A DNA stretch of 25,934 nt from UMGS1498 sp900552335 (GCA_902477075.1 CABSFU010000014.1:1-25934); one strand, 5' to 3'; shown: positions 14,189-22,967, numbered from the stretch's first letter. Notes: generated by a model not told the origin, from the letters alone. Translations and numbers: made by a program.

Positions 14189-15907
14189 GTGGATACAGTA
14201 ATATTAATTATAGCTAGCTTTACAACTTTAGCCGCTATCTTAATCGTTATTGTTTTATTTCTTATTACCAAGAAAAAAAATAATGATTATAAAAAACAAC
14301 TAGAAAAATTGGAAGTAGAAAAAAATAAGTTAGATAGTGTACCAATTGTTCCAGAACTTACGAAAGTGGAATCTTATTTAAATAATGAAAAGTTGGAATC
14401 CATGTATAACAATTGGAAGGATCGACTAGATGTTATTCGTACCAATCAAATTCCAAAAATTACAGATATGTTATTAGAAGCGGATTATTCTTTATCACAA
14501 CAAGATTATAAAAGTACTATTTATAAAATTGCTAAACTAGAAATGGAAATTTACAAAGTAAGAACAAATTCTGATTTCCTATTGAAAGAAATTAAAGAAA
14601 TTACAAGTAGTGAAGAAAGAAGTAGAACATTAATTACAAAATTAAAATCTGAATATCGTACATTATATGAAAAGTTTACAAAAGAAAGAGAATCATATGG
14701 TGAAATAGCAGATGCTGTAGAAATGCAATTTGAAACGATAGCGAAAAGATTTGAAGACTTTGAAGCAGTTATGGATTCGAATGAATTTTTAGAAGTCAAT
14801 GGATTAATTAAAGCAATCGACGAAATGATTAAACATATGACAAATGTAATAGATGAATTACCAAGCATTATTTTGATGTGTACCAGTATTTTACCTAAGA
14901 AGATACAGGAAGTAGAACAAGAATATGATAGAATGGTGAAAGAAGGTTACCCACTTGATTATTTGAATGTTGAGTATAACATCGAAGAAGCTAATAAGAA
15001 AATAAATGATATATATGATAGAGCGAAAGTTTTAAATTTAGAAGATAGTTTATTCGAACTTAAAATTTTAACAGAATATTTTGATTCCGTATTTAACGAT
15101 TATGAAAAAGAAAAAGTAGATAAAAATGAATATGAAGAAATTGAAAATACATTTGTTAAAAAATTAAAAAAATTAAATAAATTGGTAAATGAAATTTTTA
15201 ATCAATTAGATGATATTCGTACCGCTTATAATTTGTCAGATAATAATATTACTATTTTGTATCAAATTAAAGAAGAAACTGAAAAACTAAATGAAGATTA
15301 TAAATCTTTAATAGACCATACTTCTAATAATACGTTTGCTTATTCTAAATTATCTAAAGAAATGGAGAATTTGAATTTAAGAGTAGCTAGTATAGAACAA
15401 AGTTTAGATTCTGTGTTAGATTCTCTTGGTAATATGCAAGATGACGAACTTAGGGCAAGACAACAATTGGAAGAAATTAAAACAATATTGAAAAAGTCTA
15501 AAAATAAAATTAAAGATTATAATTTGCCTGTAATACCTAGCAATTATTTTGTAGAATTAAATGAGGCTCAAGTGGCCATTCGTGAAATTATAAAAGAATT
15601 AGATAAAAAACCAATTACTATTGAAGTATTAAATACTAGGGTTGACACAGCAAGGGATTTGGTTTTAAAATTATATAAGACAACAAAGGAAATGACTAAA
15701 ACAGCAATGTTTGCTGAACTAGCAATTGTATATGGAAATCGTTATCGAAGTGAAGAAAATGAATTAGATAAGTATTTAACATATGCTGAAAAATTATTCT
15801 TCAAAGGTGAATATCAAAAATCACTTGAAATTAGTATTAACTCTTTAAATAGAGTTGAAAAAGGCATTTACGATAAGTTGTTGAATTTATATTCAAATGA
15901 AAAATAG
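14189..15907 (+). CDS. ezrA: Septation ring formation regulator EzrA
   Basis: 572 residues. One N-terminal membrane helix (about 3-24), outside-in topology, is followed by a very long cytoplasmic region of charged helices in spectrin-like repeats, with few aromatic residues. This is the architecture and length of EzrA, which binds FtsZ and restricts ring formation to mid-cell. Motifs near the end such as TKTAMFAELAIVYGNRYRS match the conserved C-terminal part. GTG 14189 is preferred over GTG 14180 because GAGGTGG (14177-14183) would be the ribosome site. A direct repeat TATGATAAAATTA occurs at 14108-14120 and 14148-14160 upstream and may supply -10 elements. A lipoprotein gene follows nine bases after the stop. 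Confidence 0.9.
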   Translation: MDTVILIIASFTTLAAILIVIVLFLITKKKNNDYKKQLEKLEVEKNKLDSVPIVPELTKVESYLNNEKLESMYNNWKDRLDVIRTNQIPKITDMLLEADYSLSQQDYKSTIYKIAKLEMEIYKVRTNSDFLLKEIKEITSSEERSRTLITKLKSEYRTLYEKFTKERESYGEIADAVEMQFETIAKRFEDFEAVMDSNEFLEVNGLIKAIDEMIKHMTNVIDELPSIILMCTSILPKKIQEVEQEYDRMVKEGYPLDYLNVEYNIEEANKKINDIYDRAKVLNLEDSLFELKILTEYFDSVFNDYEKEKVDKNEYEEIENTFVKKLKKLNKLVNEIFNQLDDIRTAYNLSDNNITILYQIKEETEKLNEDYKSLIDHTSNNTFAYSKLSKEMENLNLRVASIEQSLDSVLDSLGNMQDDELRARQQLEEIKTILKKSKNKIKDYNLPVIPSNYFVELNEAQVAIREIIKELDKKPITIEVLNTRVDTARDLVLKLYKTTKEMTKTAMFAELAIVYGNRYRSEENELDKYLTYAEKLFFKGEYQKSLEISINSLNRVEKGIYDKLLNLYSNEK

Positions 15908-15916
15908 GAGGAAATT

Positions 15917-16255
15917 ATGAAAAAATTAGGTTTATGTTTATTTGGAATTATGTTAGTTACTGGATGTGGAGCAAAAAAGGATTCTTTTTACAGTACATGG
16001 GCAACTAGTTATGAAATGACAGGATTTGGAACTATTACAGAACAATATGAATTCAAAGAAGATGGAACTTGCATTAGAACTTTGAAAACTAGCAGCGATA
16101 TTGTAGAAAATTGTACTTATGAATGGAATGAAGATAAAACAAAAATTCGTATTGTATGGGATAGCAAATTAGATAAAGATGCTTTCTATAACTATTCTAA
16201 AACTAGTGATAATGAAATTGTAATAGGCGCTAGAACATTTACAAAACAATCATAA
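15917..16255 (+). CDS. Small lipoprotein of unknown function
   Basis: 112 residues with a short signal peptide and lipobox LVTGC, giving lipidated C17. The mature part (about 95 residues) is beta-rich: YEFKEDGTCIRTL and DKTKIRIVWD suggest a small barrel of the kind used to read out 'effect of substitution' domains in lipocalin-like lipoproteins, but no family is recognised. Two further Cys (in GTCIR and VENCTYEW) could form a disulfide. AGGAGG precedes ATG 15917, nine bases after ezrA, so it is probably cotranscribed with ezrA. Confidence 0.8.
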   Translation: MKKLGLCLFGIMLVTGCGAKKDSFYSTWATSYEMTGFGTITEQYEFKEDGTCIRTLKTSSDIVENCTYEWNEDKTKIRIVWDSKLDKDAFYNYSKTSDNEIVIGARTFTKQS

Positions 16256-16282
16256 TATAGTTTGTAGATGACAAATTTTAGT

Positions 16283-16299
16283 GTTTGCTATATGCAAAC
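16283..16299 (+). other. Hairpin preceding the poly-G tract
   Basis: GTTTGC (16283-16288), loop TATAT, GCAAAC (16294-16299), ending at the base before the G-run. It could be a protein-binding dyad or part of the RNA structure that also includes the terminator-like hairpin after the run. Confidence 0.5.
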
Positions 16300-16309
16300 G
16301 GGGGGGGGG
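16300..16309 (+). repeat. Homopolymeric G10 tract upstream of the pilin gene
   Basis: Ten consecutive G in DNA of about 30% G+C, between a hairpin and a terminator-like hairpin, 52 bp before the pilin ATG. Long G-runs near surface genes are classic sites of slipped-strand mispairing. A reading frame from ATG 16268 or ATG 16292 passes through the run and is in frame with the pilin at this exact length. Confidence 0.85.
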
Positions 16310-16334
16310 TATTTTAAATACCTCTTCTTTTTTG
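16306..16334 (+). terminator. Intrinsic terminator/attenuator built on the G tract
   Basis: GGGGTATT (16306-16313), loop TTA, AATACCTC (16317-16324), with one G-T pair, followed by a T-rich run (16325-16333). Its left arm is made from the last four G of the tract. It would end the ezrA-lipoprotein transcript and may attenuate pilin expression. Confidence 0.6.
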
Positions 16335-16360
16335 TTACTATAAAAGGAAGGATGAAGAAC

Positions 16361-17344
16361 ATGAAAAAAGGATTTACATTAATAGAATTATTAGCTGTAA
16401 TAGTAATATTATCCGTGATTACATTAATAACAGTACCAATGATAACAAATGTAATAGAAGAAAGTAAAAAGAAAGCGCTAGCGTCTAGTATACAAGGACT
16501 AGTAGAATCGGCCAATTTGTATGCGATAGAAAATGATGGAGTCTATGAATTCTTGTTTGATAAGGAACATCAAGGAAGTACAAAAAAAGGAGAAAGTCTA
16601 GATTATAGAGGAACCATAGATGGAGAAGGAAAACTCTATTTAGACAAAGAAGGAAATACAAGCATATGTATTTCAAATGACAAATATTATGCATATAAAA
16701 ACTATAATAGTGGAATTATCGTAGGAGATAAAAAAACTGGAAATTGTATCATAGGATTTGATGCTTTAACAAATAAATATGTAGCAATGTTAGATAATGG
16801 AACAGGAAATGTTAGTAATGTGTATTCCAAAGATGAAGTAAATAACTTAGTAGACAGTCTAGATACCAAAATAACAAACAATACAAATGAAATAACAGGT
16901 ATCAAAAGTAATATAGAAGAATTACAAAGTAATTTAAATAACTATGCTTTGCAAAGCGAATTGGATAAAACAAATACCAATGTAGAAAATCTATCTAGTT
17001 TATTAAATACTCATATGCAAGATGGAATAAAAACAGAAAGAAAAGCTATGAGTGTCACTTCAACAGGTTCTAATCAATTAGTGTATACTTATGCAGTTCC
17101 AAAGTGTAAATGGTATATTTTACAGCTAACTGGTGTTTTTGCAAACTCCAAAGTTAATTCTGTAACAATCAATGTACCAAGCCAATATAGAACCGCACAC
17201 TTTAATAATTCAGGAAGTTTGGTCAGCCATCCTTCTGTAACATTAATGGGATTATCAGGTGGAGTCGAAGCAAAATTTTTCGTGACATGGGCAACAGCTA
17301 ATAAATTAAATGATGTTTATATTGATATTATCTATGTTGTATAA
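16361..17344 (+). CDS. Type IV pilin-like protein with coiled-coil middle and beta-rich C-terminus
   Basis: 327 residues. MKKGFTLIELLAV is a textbook prepilin leader: cleavage after G4, methylated F5, E9 at +5, then a hydrophobic helix to about residue 27. Residues 30-130 form a pilin-like region with a Cys pair (TSICIS, TGNCII). From about 155 to 225 there is a coiled coil (YSKDEVNNLVDSLDTKI, NNYALQSELDKTNTNV), of the type seen in phage fibres and trimeric adhesins. The last 100 residues are beta-rich and end in VYIDIIYVV. It should be processed by a prepilin peptidase and assembled or anchored at the surface. ATG 16361 has AGGAAGG nine bases upstream. No pilus assembly genes are in the window. 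A G10 tract and an attenuator-like hairpin precede it. Confidence 0.85.
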   Translation: MKKGFTLIELLAVIVILSVITLITVPMITNVIEESKKKALASSIQGLVESANLYAIENDGVYEFLFDKEHQGSTKKGESLDYRGTIDGEGKLYLDKEGNTSICISNDKYYAYKNYNSGIIVGDKKTGNCIIGFDALTNKYVAMLDNGTGNVSNVYSKDEVNNLVDSLDTKITNNTNEITGIKSNIEELQSNLNNYALQSELDKTNTNVENLSSLLNTHMQDGIKTERKAMSVTSTGSNQLVYTYAVPKCKWYILQLTGVFANSKVNSVTINVPSQYRTAHFNNSGSLVSHPSVTLMGLSGGVEAKFFVTWATANKLNDVYIDIIYVV

Positions 17345-17345
17345 A

Positions 17346-17372
17346 AAAATAAAGTGTTTCGAACTTTATTTT
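17346..17372. terminator. Bidirectional terminator between pilin and clpP
   Basis: AAAATAAAGT (17346-17355), loop GTTTCGA, ACTTTATTTT (17363-17372), with A-run and T-run outside. It overlaps the clpP stop codon (17366-17368) and serves both convergent genes. Confidence 0.8.
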
Positions 17373-17944
17373 TTTTCTAAAATTTTATCAACAATTCCAT
17401 AATCTAATGCTTCTTTTGAACTCAAATAATAATCCCTTTCGGTATCTTGTTCTACTTGATTTAAAGGTTTCCCTGTATTTTTTGATAAAATGATATTTAA
17501 TTTTTCTTTTAATTTCAAAATTCTTTCAGCTGCAATTTTGATTTCTGTTGCCTGTCCTTGTACACCACCAAGTGGTTGATGAATCATAATTTCACTATTT
17601 TCTAAGGCATATCTTTTTCCTTTTTTTCCACTTGATAACAAAAAGGCTCCCATACTAGCTGCCATGCCAACACAAATGGTAGAAACATCTGATTCTATGA
17701 AATTCATAGTGTCATAAATCGCCATCCCTGCTGTAACAGAACCTCCTGGTGAATTAATATAAATATTAATATCATTATGATTAATAGAATCTAAATATAG
17801 TAATTCAGCTACTACCGTGTTTGATGAAGCATCATCAATTTCACCACTAATAATAATAATACGATCTTTTAATAGTCTTGAATAAATGTCATAAACCCTT
17901 TCTCCATGACTATTTTTTTCAATAACAGTTGGTACTAAATTCAC
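17366..17944 (-). CDS. clpP: ATP-dependent Clp protease proteolytic subunit
   Basis: 192 residues, standard length. The catalytic triad is complete: S97 in GMAASMGA, H122 in IMIHQPLGG and D171 in TERDYYL. INSPGGSVTAGMAIYDTM forms the oxyanion region. ClpP forms the double-heptamer chamber that degrades unfolded proteins handed over by ClpX or ClpC. The start is GTG 17944, preceded by GGAG about nine bases upstream; an ATG two bases further upstream is out of frame and stops at once. No CtsR or CIRCE operator is evident in the 110-bp upstream region. Confidence 0.96.
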   Translation of the reverse strand: MNLVPTVIEKNSHGERVYDIYSRLLKDRIIIISGEIDDASSNTVVAELLYLDSINHNDINIYINSPGGSVTAGMAIYDTMNFIESDVSTICVGMAASMGAFLLSSGKKGKRYALENSEIMIHQPLGGVQGQATEIKIAAERILKLKEKLNIILSKNTGKPLNQVEQDTERDYYLSSKEALDYGIVDKILEKK

Positions 17945-18003
17945 ATAATCACTCTCCTAATATTATGTTAGTAAAAAAAGTCAGTAAATATTCAATAAAT
18001 CAT

Positions 18004-18032
18004 GTGACAAAATATGTATTTTTTGATAAAAT
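18004..18032 (+). promoter_or_regulatory. Promoter of the nucleoside kinase gene
   Basis: GTGACA (18004-18009), 17-bp spacer, TAAAAT (18027-18032), with transcription starting near 18039, 16 bp before the ATG. Confidence 0.6.
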
Positions 18033-18054
18033 GTTATTAGAATAGAGGGATAAA

Positions 18055-19716
18055 ATGGCTAGAATGATTAAAGTAAATTATAAAAATATAGAGACAAAGG
18101 AATTTGAGGCAGGAATTACATTAAAAGAAATTAGTAAATCCTTTCAACAATATTTTAATTATCCAATTCTAATAGGAAAAGTAGATAACAATATTGAAGA
18201 ATTAACAGAAGTAATCAATAGAAGTTGTAACGTTGAGTTTTTTGATAGAAGTACTGGACTTGGAAATGGTATTTATGGAAGAACTTTACAATTTATGATT
18301 ATTGTAGCAATCAAACGATTATATGGAAAAGAAACAGAAATTGTGATTGATCATTCAATTGATAAAGGCTTTTACTGTATAGTAGAAGGTGCTGAAATAG
18401 ATAAACCATCTATGAAAGAAATAGGGGAAGAATTAAAAAAATTATGTAAAGAAAATTTAATCATCAATAAAGTAAGTGTAGCTCGTTTTGATGCAATTAA
18501 ATATTTTAAAAAGAACAAGCAAATGGATAAAGTAAAAGTATTAAAATATATTAGTAATACATATGTTAATTTATATCGAATTGATGATATTTATGATTAT
18601 TTTTATGGTGAATTAGCTTATTCTACAAAAGATATTGATGATTTCTTATTAACTTATATTAAAGATAATGGCTTTGTTGTAAGTTATCCAGATACCTATA
18701 ACCCAGAATGTACTTTAGATTATGTTCATCATGAAATGTTATTTAATACATTCCAGGAATACACTGCTTGGGGAAATGAAATTGGTATTAGCCATGCAGC
18801 AGAATTAAATGAAGTGGTTTCTCGTGGTGAATATGGTAAACTAATTCGTGTGTCAGAAGCTTATTTTAATAATCAACTATCCAGAGTAGCTGAAGAAATT
18901 TATAACAATCGTAAACAAATTAAACTTGTTTTAATAGCAGGACCTTCCTCATCTGGAAAAACAACTACTAGCAAAAAACTAGAAATTTATTTACAAAGCA
19001 AGGGTATTAAGACTTATCCAATATCAATTGATGATTATTTTTATGATCGTGATAAAACACCTGTTTTGGAAAATGGTGAATTAGATACAGAAAGTTTAAA
19101 TGCAGTCGATGTAACCCTATTTAACAAGCATTTGACAAAATTATTAGATGGGGAAAGAGTAGAACTTCCAGAATATAATTTTGTTCTTGGAAAAAGAGAA
19201 TACAAGGGGAAAAATTTACAATTAGGCGAAAATGATATGATTATTATCGAGGGATTGCATGGATTAAATGAAGATTTGACTAGTTCTATTGAAAGAAACA
19301 AAAAATACAAAATCTACATAAGTCCATTGACTCAACTAAATATTGATAAACATAATCGTATTCATACAAGTGACACAAGAAAACTAAGAAGAATTATTCG
19401 TGATAATAAATATCGTTCTTATTCAGCAAGTGATACTTTAAATATGTGGAAGAAAATAAGAGAAGGGGAAGAAAAATATGTTTTCCCATATCAAGATGAT
19501 GTAGATAAAATTGTAAATTCTGCTTTAATTTATGAATTAGGAATTTTAAAAACTTATGCGGAGCCTTTATTATTTTCTGTAGCAGAAGATGATCCAATGT
19601 ATAGTGAGGCTTTAAGATTAATTAATTTTTTAAGAAATTTTTTACCAATTCCTAGTGAAGAAATTCCAAATGATTCTGTGTTAAGAGAGTTTATAGGTGG
19701 AAGTTGTTTTAAATAA
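18055..19716 (+). CDS. Nucleoside (uridine-type) kinase with N-terminal TGS/tRNA-synthetase-like domains
   Basis: 553 residues. The N-terminal 60 residues are TGS-like, followed by a region like the second additional domain of threonyl-tRNA synthetase (IVIDHSIDKGFYC). The C-terminal half is a P-loop kinase of the uridine kinase/phosphoribulokinase group: Walker A GPSSSGKT at 296-303, YPISIDDYFYDR, IIIEGLHGLNE and the lid segment with RIHTSDTRKLRRIIRD. This fusion is common in Bacillota and is usually annotated nucleoside kinase or uridine kinase; it probably phosphorylates uridine or a related nucleoside. AGAGGG precedes ATG 18055. It is followed after 49 bp by gap, likely in one transcript. 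Confidence 0.9.
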   Translation: MARMIKVNYKNIETKEFEAGITLKEISKSFQQYFNYPILIGKVDNNIEELTEVINRSCNVEFFDRSTGLGNGIYGRTLQFMIIVAIKRLYGKETEIVIDHSIDKGFYCIVEGAEIDKPSMKEIGEELKKLCKENLIINKVSVARFDAIKYFKKNKQMDKVKVLKYISNTYVNLYRIDDIYDYFYGELAYSTKDIDDFLLTYIKDNGFVVSYPDTYNPECTLDYVHHEMLFNTFQEYTAWGNEIGISHAAELNEVVSRGEYGKLIRVSEAYFNNQLSRVAEEIYNNRKQIKLVLIAGPSSSGKTTTSKKLEIYLQSKGIKTYPISIDDYFYDRDKTPVLENGELDTESLNAVDVTLFNKHLTKLLDGERVELPEYNFVLGKREYKGKNLQLGENDMIIIEGLHGLNEDLTSSIERNKKYKIYISPLTQLNIDKHNRIHTSDTRKLRRIIRDNKYRSYSASDTLNMWKKIREGEEKYVFPYQDDVDKIVNSALIYELGILKTYAEPLLFSVAEDDPMYSEALRLINFLRNFLPIPSEEIPNDSVLREFIGGSCFK

Positions 19717-19765
19717 GTATAATGTTAAAACAATCAAACAAAATAAAATTAGAAAAGAGGATGTT

Positions 19766-20770
19766 ATGATAAAAGTAGCAATCAATGGTTTTGGAAGAAT
19801 AGGAAGATTAGTATTTAGAATTATGGAAGAAGATCCTAATTTTGAGGTAGTTGCCATTAATGATTTAACAGATGCTTCACAATTAGCGTATCTTTTAAAA
19901 TATGATACATCTCATAGAACATATAGAGTAGATGAAATCTCTAGTGAAGGAAATGAATTAATTGTTGGTTCTAGAAGAATTAAAGTATTTGCTGAACTAG
20001 ATCCTAAAAATTTACCTTGGGGTGAATTACAAATTGATGAAGTATTTGAATGTACAGGTAAATTTACAAGCAAAGAAAACGCTTATGCACATATTGAAGC
20101 AGGAGCAAAAAAGGTTATTATTTCAGCACCAGCTAAGGGAGATTTAAAAACAATTGTTTATAATGTAAATGAGAAAACATTGGATGGTAGTGAAGAAATA
20201 ATTAGTGCAGCTAGTTGTACAACAAATTGTTTGGCCCCAGTTTTAAAGGTTTTAAATGATAATTTTGGAATTGAAAAAGGATATATGACAACTGTTCATG
20301 CCTACACAAATGATCAGGCAACACTAGATGTAGCACATAAAAAAGGAGCATTATCACGACGTGGAAGAGCAGCAGCGGCAAATATTGTTCCTTCTTCTAC
20401 AGGAGCAGCTACTGCAATTGGAAAAGTTATTCCAGAATTAGACCATAAGTTAAGTGGTAGTGCCTTAAGAGTTCCTACTACAACGGGATCTGTTATTGAT
20501 TTAACTTTAGAATTAAAAAGAAATGTTACAGTAGAAGAAATTAATGAAGCTTTCCAGAAAAACGTAAATGAAACATTAGGTTATACAGATGATCCAATTG
20601 TTTCCAGTGATATTATTGGTTCTACTTTAGGAGCTTTAGTAGATTCTTTGCTTACAGAAGTACTTGAAGTAGATGGAAAGCAATTAGTTAAAGTGGTTGC
20701 ATGGTATGATAATGAAATGAGTTATTCTGCCCAAATGGTTAGAACTGCTAAATATTTAATGAATAAATAG
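19766..20770 (+). CDS. gap: Glyceraldehyde-3-phosphate dehydrogenase, type I
   Basis: 334 residues, typical length. The NAD-binding start is IKVAINGFGRIGR; the catalytic cysteine is C151 in SCTTNC; further motifs are TTVHAYTNDQ, RRGRAAAANIVPSSTGAA and the terminal WYDNEMSYSAQMV. The enzyme oxidises glyceraldehyde-3-phosphate to 1,3-bisphosphoglycerate with NAD in glycolysis. ATG 19766 is chosen for AAGAGG five bases upstream and because MIKVAINGFG is the canonical beginning. A GAAA-loop terminator follows 12 bp after the stop. No CggR-type regulator or other glycolytic gene is adjacent. Confidence 0.97.
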   Translation: MIKVAINGFGRIGRLVFRIMEEDPNFEVVAINDLTDASQLAYLLKYDTSHRTYRVDEISSEGNELIVGSRRIKVFAELDPKNLPWGELQIDEVFECTGKFTSKENAYAHIEAGAKKVIISAPAKGDLKTIVYNVNEKTLDGSEEIISAASCTTNCLAPVLKVLNDNFGIEKGYMTTVHAYTNDQATLDVAHKKGALSRRGRAAAANIVPSSTGAATAIGKVIPELDHKLSGSALRVPTTTGSVIDLTLELKRNVTVEEINEAFQKNVNETLGYTDDPIVSSDIIGSTLGALVDSLLTEVLEVDGKQLVKVVAWYDNEMSYSAQMVRTAKYLMNK

Positions 20771-20782
20771 TGAAAGAGATAT

Positions 20783-20807
20783 AAGTACTTGAAAAAGTAC
20801 TTTTTTT
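20783..20807 (+). terminator. Intrinsic terminator after gap
   Basis: AAGTACTT (20783-20790), loop GAAA (stable GNRA type), AAGTACTT (20795-20802), followed by a T-run to 20808. Confidence 0.9.
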
Positions 20808-20833
20808 CTTCGCTTAAAATGAAAAAAAATTGT

Positions 20834-20887
20834 ATGAAAAACAAGAGGCTGACATTAATTGAATTATTAGTTGCCATTTATAAATAG
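20834..20887 (+). pseudogene. Relic of a prepilin leader
   Basis: A 17-codon frame reads MKNKRLTLIELLVAIYK and stops. LTLIELLVAI is the core of the class III prepilin signal, but the cleavage-site Gly is Arg and the +1 Phe is Leu, and in-frame stops follow directly. There is no ribosome binding site. It is best explained as the 5' remnant of a lost pilin-like gene. The rest of 20888-20965 shows nothing recognisable. Confidence 0.6.
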
Positions 20888-20965
20888 TAAACAATGAATT
20901 GATTGTATTAGTTTTATTTTAAATGATGTAATAAATTTTTACTTTTTCAGAAATTTAGAAATAGC

Positions 20966-20994
20966 TTGCCCTTTAGATGTTTTTCTGTTACAAT
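20966..20994 (+). promoter_or_regulatory. Extended -10 promoter of the lipoprotein gene
   Basis: TTGCCC (20966-20971), 17-bp spacer, TACAAT (20989-20994) preceded by TGT, making an extended -10. Transcription would start near 21001, which places the gene start at 21022 and excludes the upstream in-frame ATG at 20977. Confidence 0.7.
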
Positions 20995-21021
20995 AAAACT
21001 CCCAGAAAAGAGAGAAAAACT

Positions 21022-22878
21022 ATGAAAAACACTGTGAAATATGCAATCAAACGATTAAAAATATTTGGAATAGCATTTACTATTTCTACTAATAGTATTG
21101 TTTTATTAAATGGTTGCTCTAATGATTATTATATTGAAAATTCTGATGATAGTGGGGAACCATTGGATATAACTACGGATGATTACAATATAGTTACGGA
21201 AGAAGAAACTACTATTGCTAATAATGATTATCAAACTGAAGATCAAGAAGAAGAGTTGGTGGATGAAAAGCCATTAAATATTTATTTTGAAAAATATGAA
21301 GAAGCAAATCAAAATTATGATGAGATAATAGATGATATTATTTTAACATTGGATGAAAAAGGAATAGTGTTAGATGAATCACAAGAAAATTTGGTTGATG
21401 ATTTGACTTATAATTTGGAAAATAGTGATTATTCAAACAATGAATTTGAGGATTCCATAATTTCATCACTTAATGTTGAAAAGTATTTTGATGAAGCATT
21501 TACTTCAGAAGTTGCTACTGTTAAAGTAAAAGAACACGCCGATTCTAATCTGTATAATTCTTTGGAAGATGATATTTATTGGGATAAACTTTTTGATGTT
21601 GTTAAAGAAAATAATGCAAAATTTTTACAAGATGAAATTGATGAATATGATGAATTATTTGATTATCAAGCATTAAATGATGAGGATATCGTAATAGTAA
21701 TTGACTCTTTCCATAAATTTATTGATCAGATTAAACTTGATTACCCAGAATTTGATATGGAAACATTTGCGTGTCATTTATCAGATTTAAAGCTATGTTA
21801 TGATAATGGTGTAGATGGGAGCATCATGCATACGAACAGTGATGGATTAATTTCTATTCGTAAACAGTATGATGATTATTTTATTGATCTTTCAAAAATT
21901 AAAGATTTGTATTATCATGAATTTAAGCACTTTATTTCTGGACATTGCGATGATGAACATAAAATTGGAGCTATGATTGTTGACACAGGGCTCTATATAT
22001 CCTTTAGTCCTTCTTATGAATATTCTAATGCTTTCAGTTGGAATTTTTTATCAGAGGCTACAGCTAAGCAGTTAGAAAATGATATATCTGAAAATCCATT
22101 GCCAACTTATGTAGGGCAATGTTATCTTTTAGATACAATAGAAATGGTAAATAATTTTGCTGGAGTAGAACAAGGCTCTATTTTAGAGGAAGCAATTTAT
22201 CACAATCCAATTTCTCTAATACAGCAATTTACTATACCAGAAAATAATACAAGTGAATCTAAAAAGTGGTTACTTGAAAATCTAAAAATGATATCATGCT
22301 ATGATTTATTAAATAATTATATGAAGTTATGGTCATACGAAATGTGTCTTGAAAATAAAGGTATATTAGATGTACCATCTTATGAACAAGAAATTGGTGA
22401 GGTGTTGGATGAATCTAACCAAAAAATGATTTATACATTAGAAGAATATGCTAATCTTCAGTTGTTACGCCTAGGGATTGTTAACCTTTCTATTATGAAC
22501 CAAATTCGTGAAGAAGGAATAACACTTGATGACCAAATTTATTTATTAAAATTATTGGAATATCGAATTAATGAACAAAATAGAGATGACAGCAAACACT
22601 TTAATCTTGAAATCGGGAATACACCATATTATTATGAAAACTATGAGTCTTTGTTAACTTCTTATTTTTATTATCTACATTGTGAATATGGCATTGATAA
22701 TATTGGTGAAAGATACCAGGAAATCGACTTAAACTCTTATGTTTTGTCTGATGCCTTTTCCGACTTAGAAAGAGAAAAATATTCTGCTTTATATCAAAAT
22801 TTAGACATAAATTACAATGATACTAGTGTGTTGTCTGAAATAAAAGAAAGCTATTGTAAAAAAATTGGAGTTAATTAA
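21022..22878 (+). CDS. Large acidic lipoprotein with HExxH zinc-protease-like motif
   Basis: 618 residues. The N-terminus is basic and hydrophobic and ends in LLNGC, giving lipidated C32, so the protein should be anchored on the outer face of the membrane. Residues 33-90 are a very acidic, low-complexity linker. In the middle, YYHEFKHFISGH contains H299-E300-x-x-H303, the zincin motif, and FLSEATAKQLE supplies E345 as a possible third zinc ligand, 42 residues later, in gluzincin style. The rest is helical with many Tyr and Asn and I recognise no family. Protease activity is inferred from the motif only. It has its own promoter and terminator, so it is a single-gene unit. Confidence 0.75.
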   Translation: MKNTVKYAIKRLKIFGIAFTISTNSIVLLNGCSNDYYIENSDDSGEPLDITTDDYNIVTEEETTIANNDYQTEDQEEELVDEKPLNIYFEKYEEANQNYDEIIDDIILTLDEKGIVLDESQENLVDDLTYNLENSDYSNNEFEDSIISSLNVEKYFDEAFTSEVATVKVKEHADSNLYNSLEDDIYWDKLFDVVKENNAKFLQDEIDEYDELFDYQALNDEDIVIVIDSFHKFIDQIKLDYPEFDMETFACHLSDLKLCYDNGVDGSIMHTNSDGLISIRKQYDDYFIDLSKIKDLYYHEFKHFISGHCDDEHKIGAMIVDTGLYISFSPSYEYSNAFSWNFLSEATAKQLENDISENPLPTYVGQCYLLDTIEMVNNFAGVEQGSILEEAIYHNPISLIQQFTIPENNTSESKKWLLENLKMISCYDLLNNYMKLWSYEMCLENKGILDVPSYEQEIGEVLDESNQKMIYTLEEYANLQLLRLGIVNLSIMNQIREEGITLDDQIYLLKLLEYRINEQNRDDSKHFNLEIGNTPYYYENYESLLTSYFYYLHCEYGIDNIGERYQEIDLNSYVLSDAFSDLEREKYSALYQNLDINYNDTSVLSEIKESYCKKIGVN

Positions 22879-22915
22879 TTTTCCTTTTTTTCTTTAAATA
22901 TAAGGAAAAAACAAT

Positions 22916-22942
22916 AAAACCTTTTACAGAAAGGTTTTTTTT
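22916..22942 (+). terminator. Intrinsic terminator after the lipoprotein gene
   Basis: AAAACCTTT (22916-22924), loop TACAG, AAAGGTTTT (22930-22938), then T to 22942. It overlaps the parC promoter region. Confidence 0.88.
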
Positions 22943-22952
22943 ATGGTATAAT
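22924..22952 (+). promoter_or_regulatory. Extended -10 promoter of parC
   Basis: TATAAT (22947-22952) preceded by TGG, an extended -10. The -35 is poor (TTACAG at 22924-22929, 17 bp away) and overlaps the upstream terminator. The leader would be less than 10 nt. Confidence 0.6.
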
Positions 22953-22967
22953 GAACATGGTGATGGT

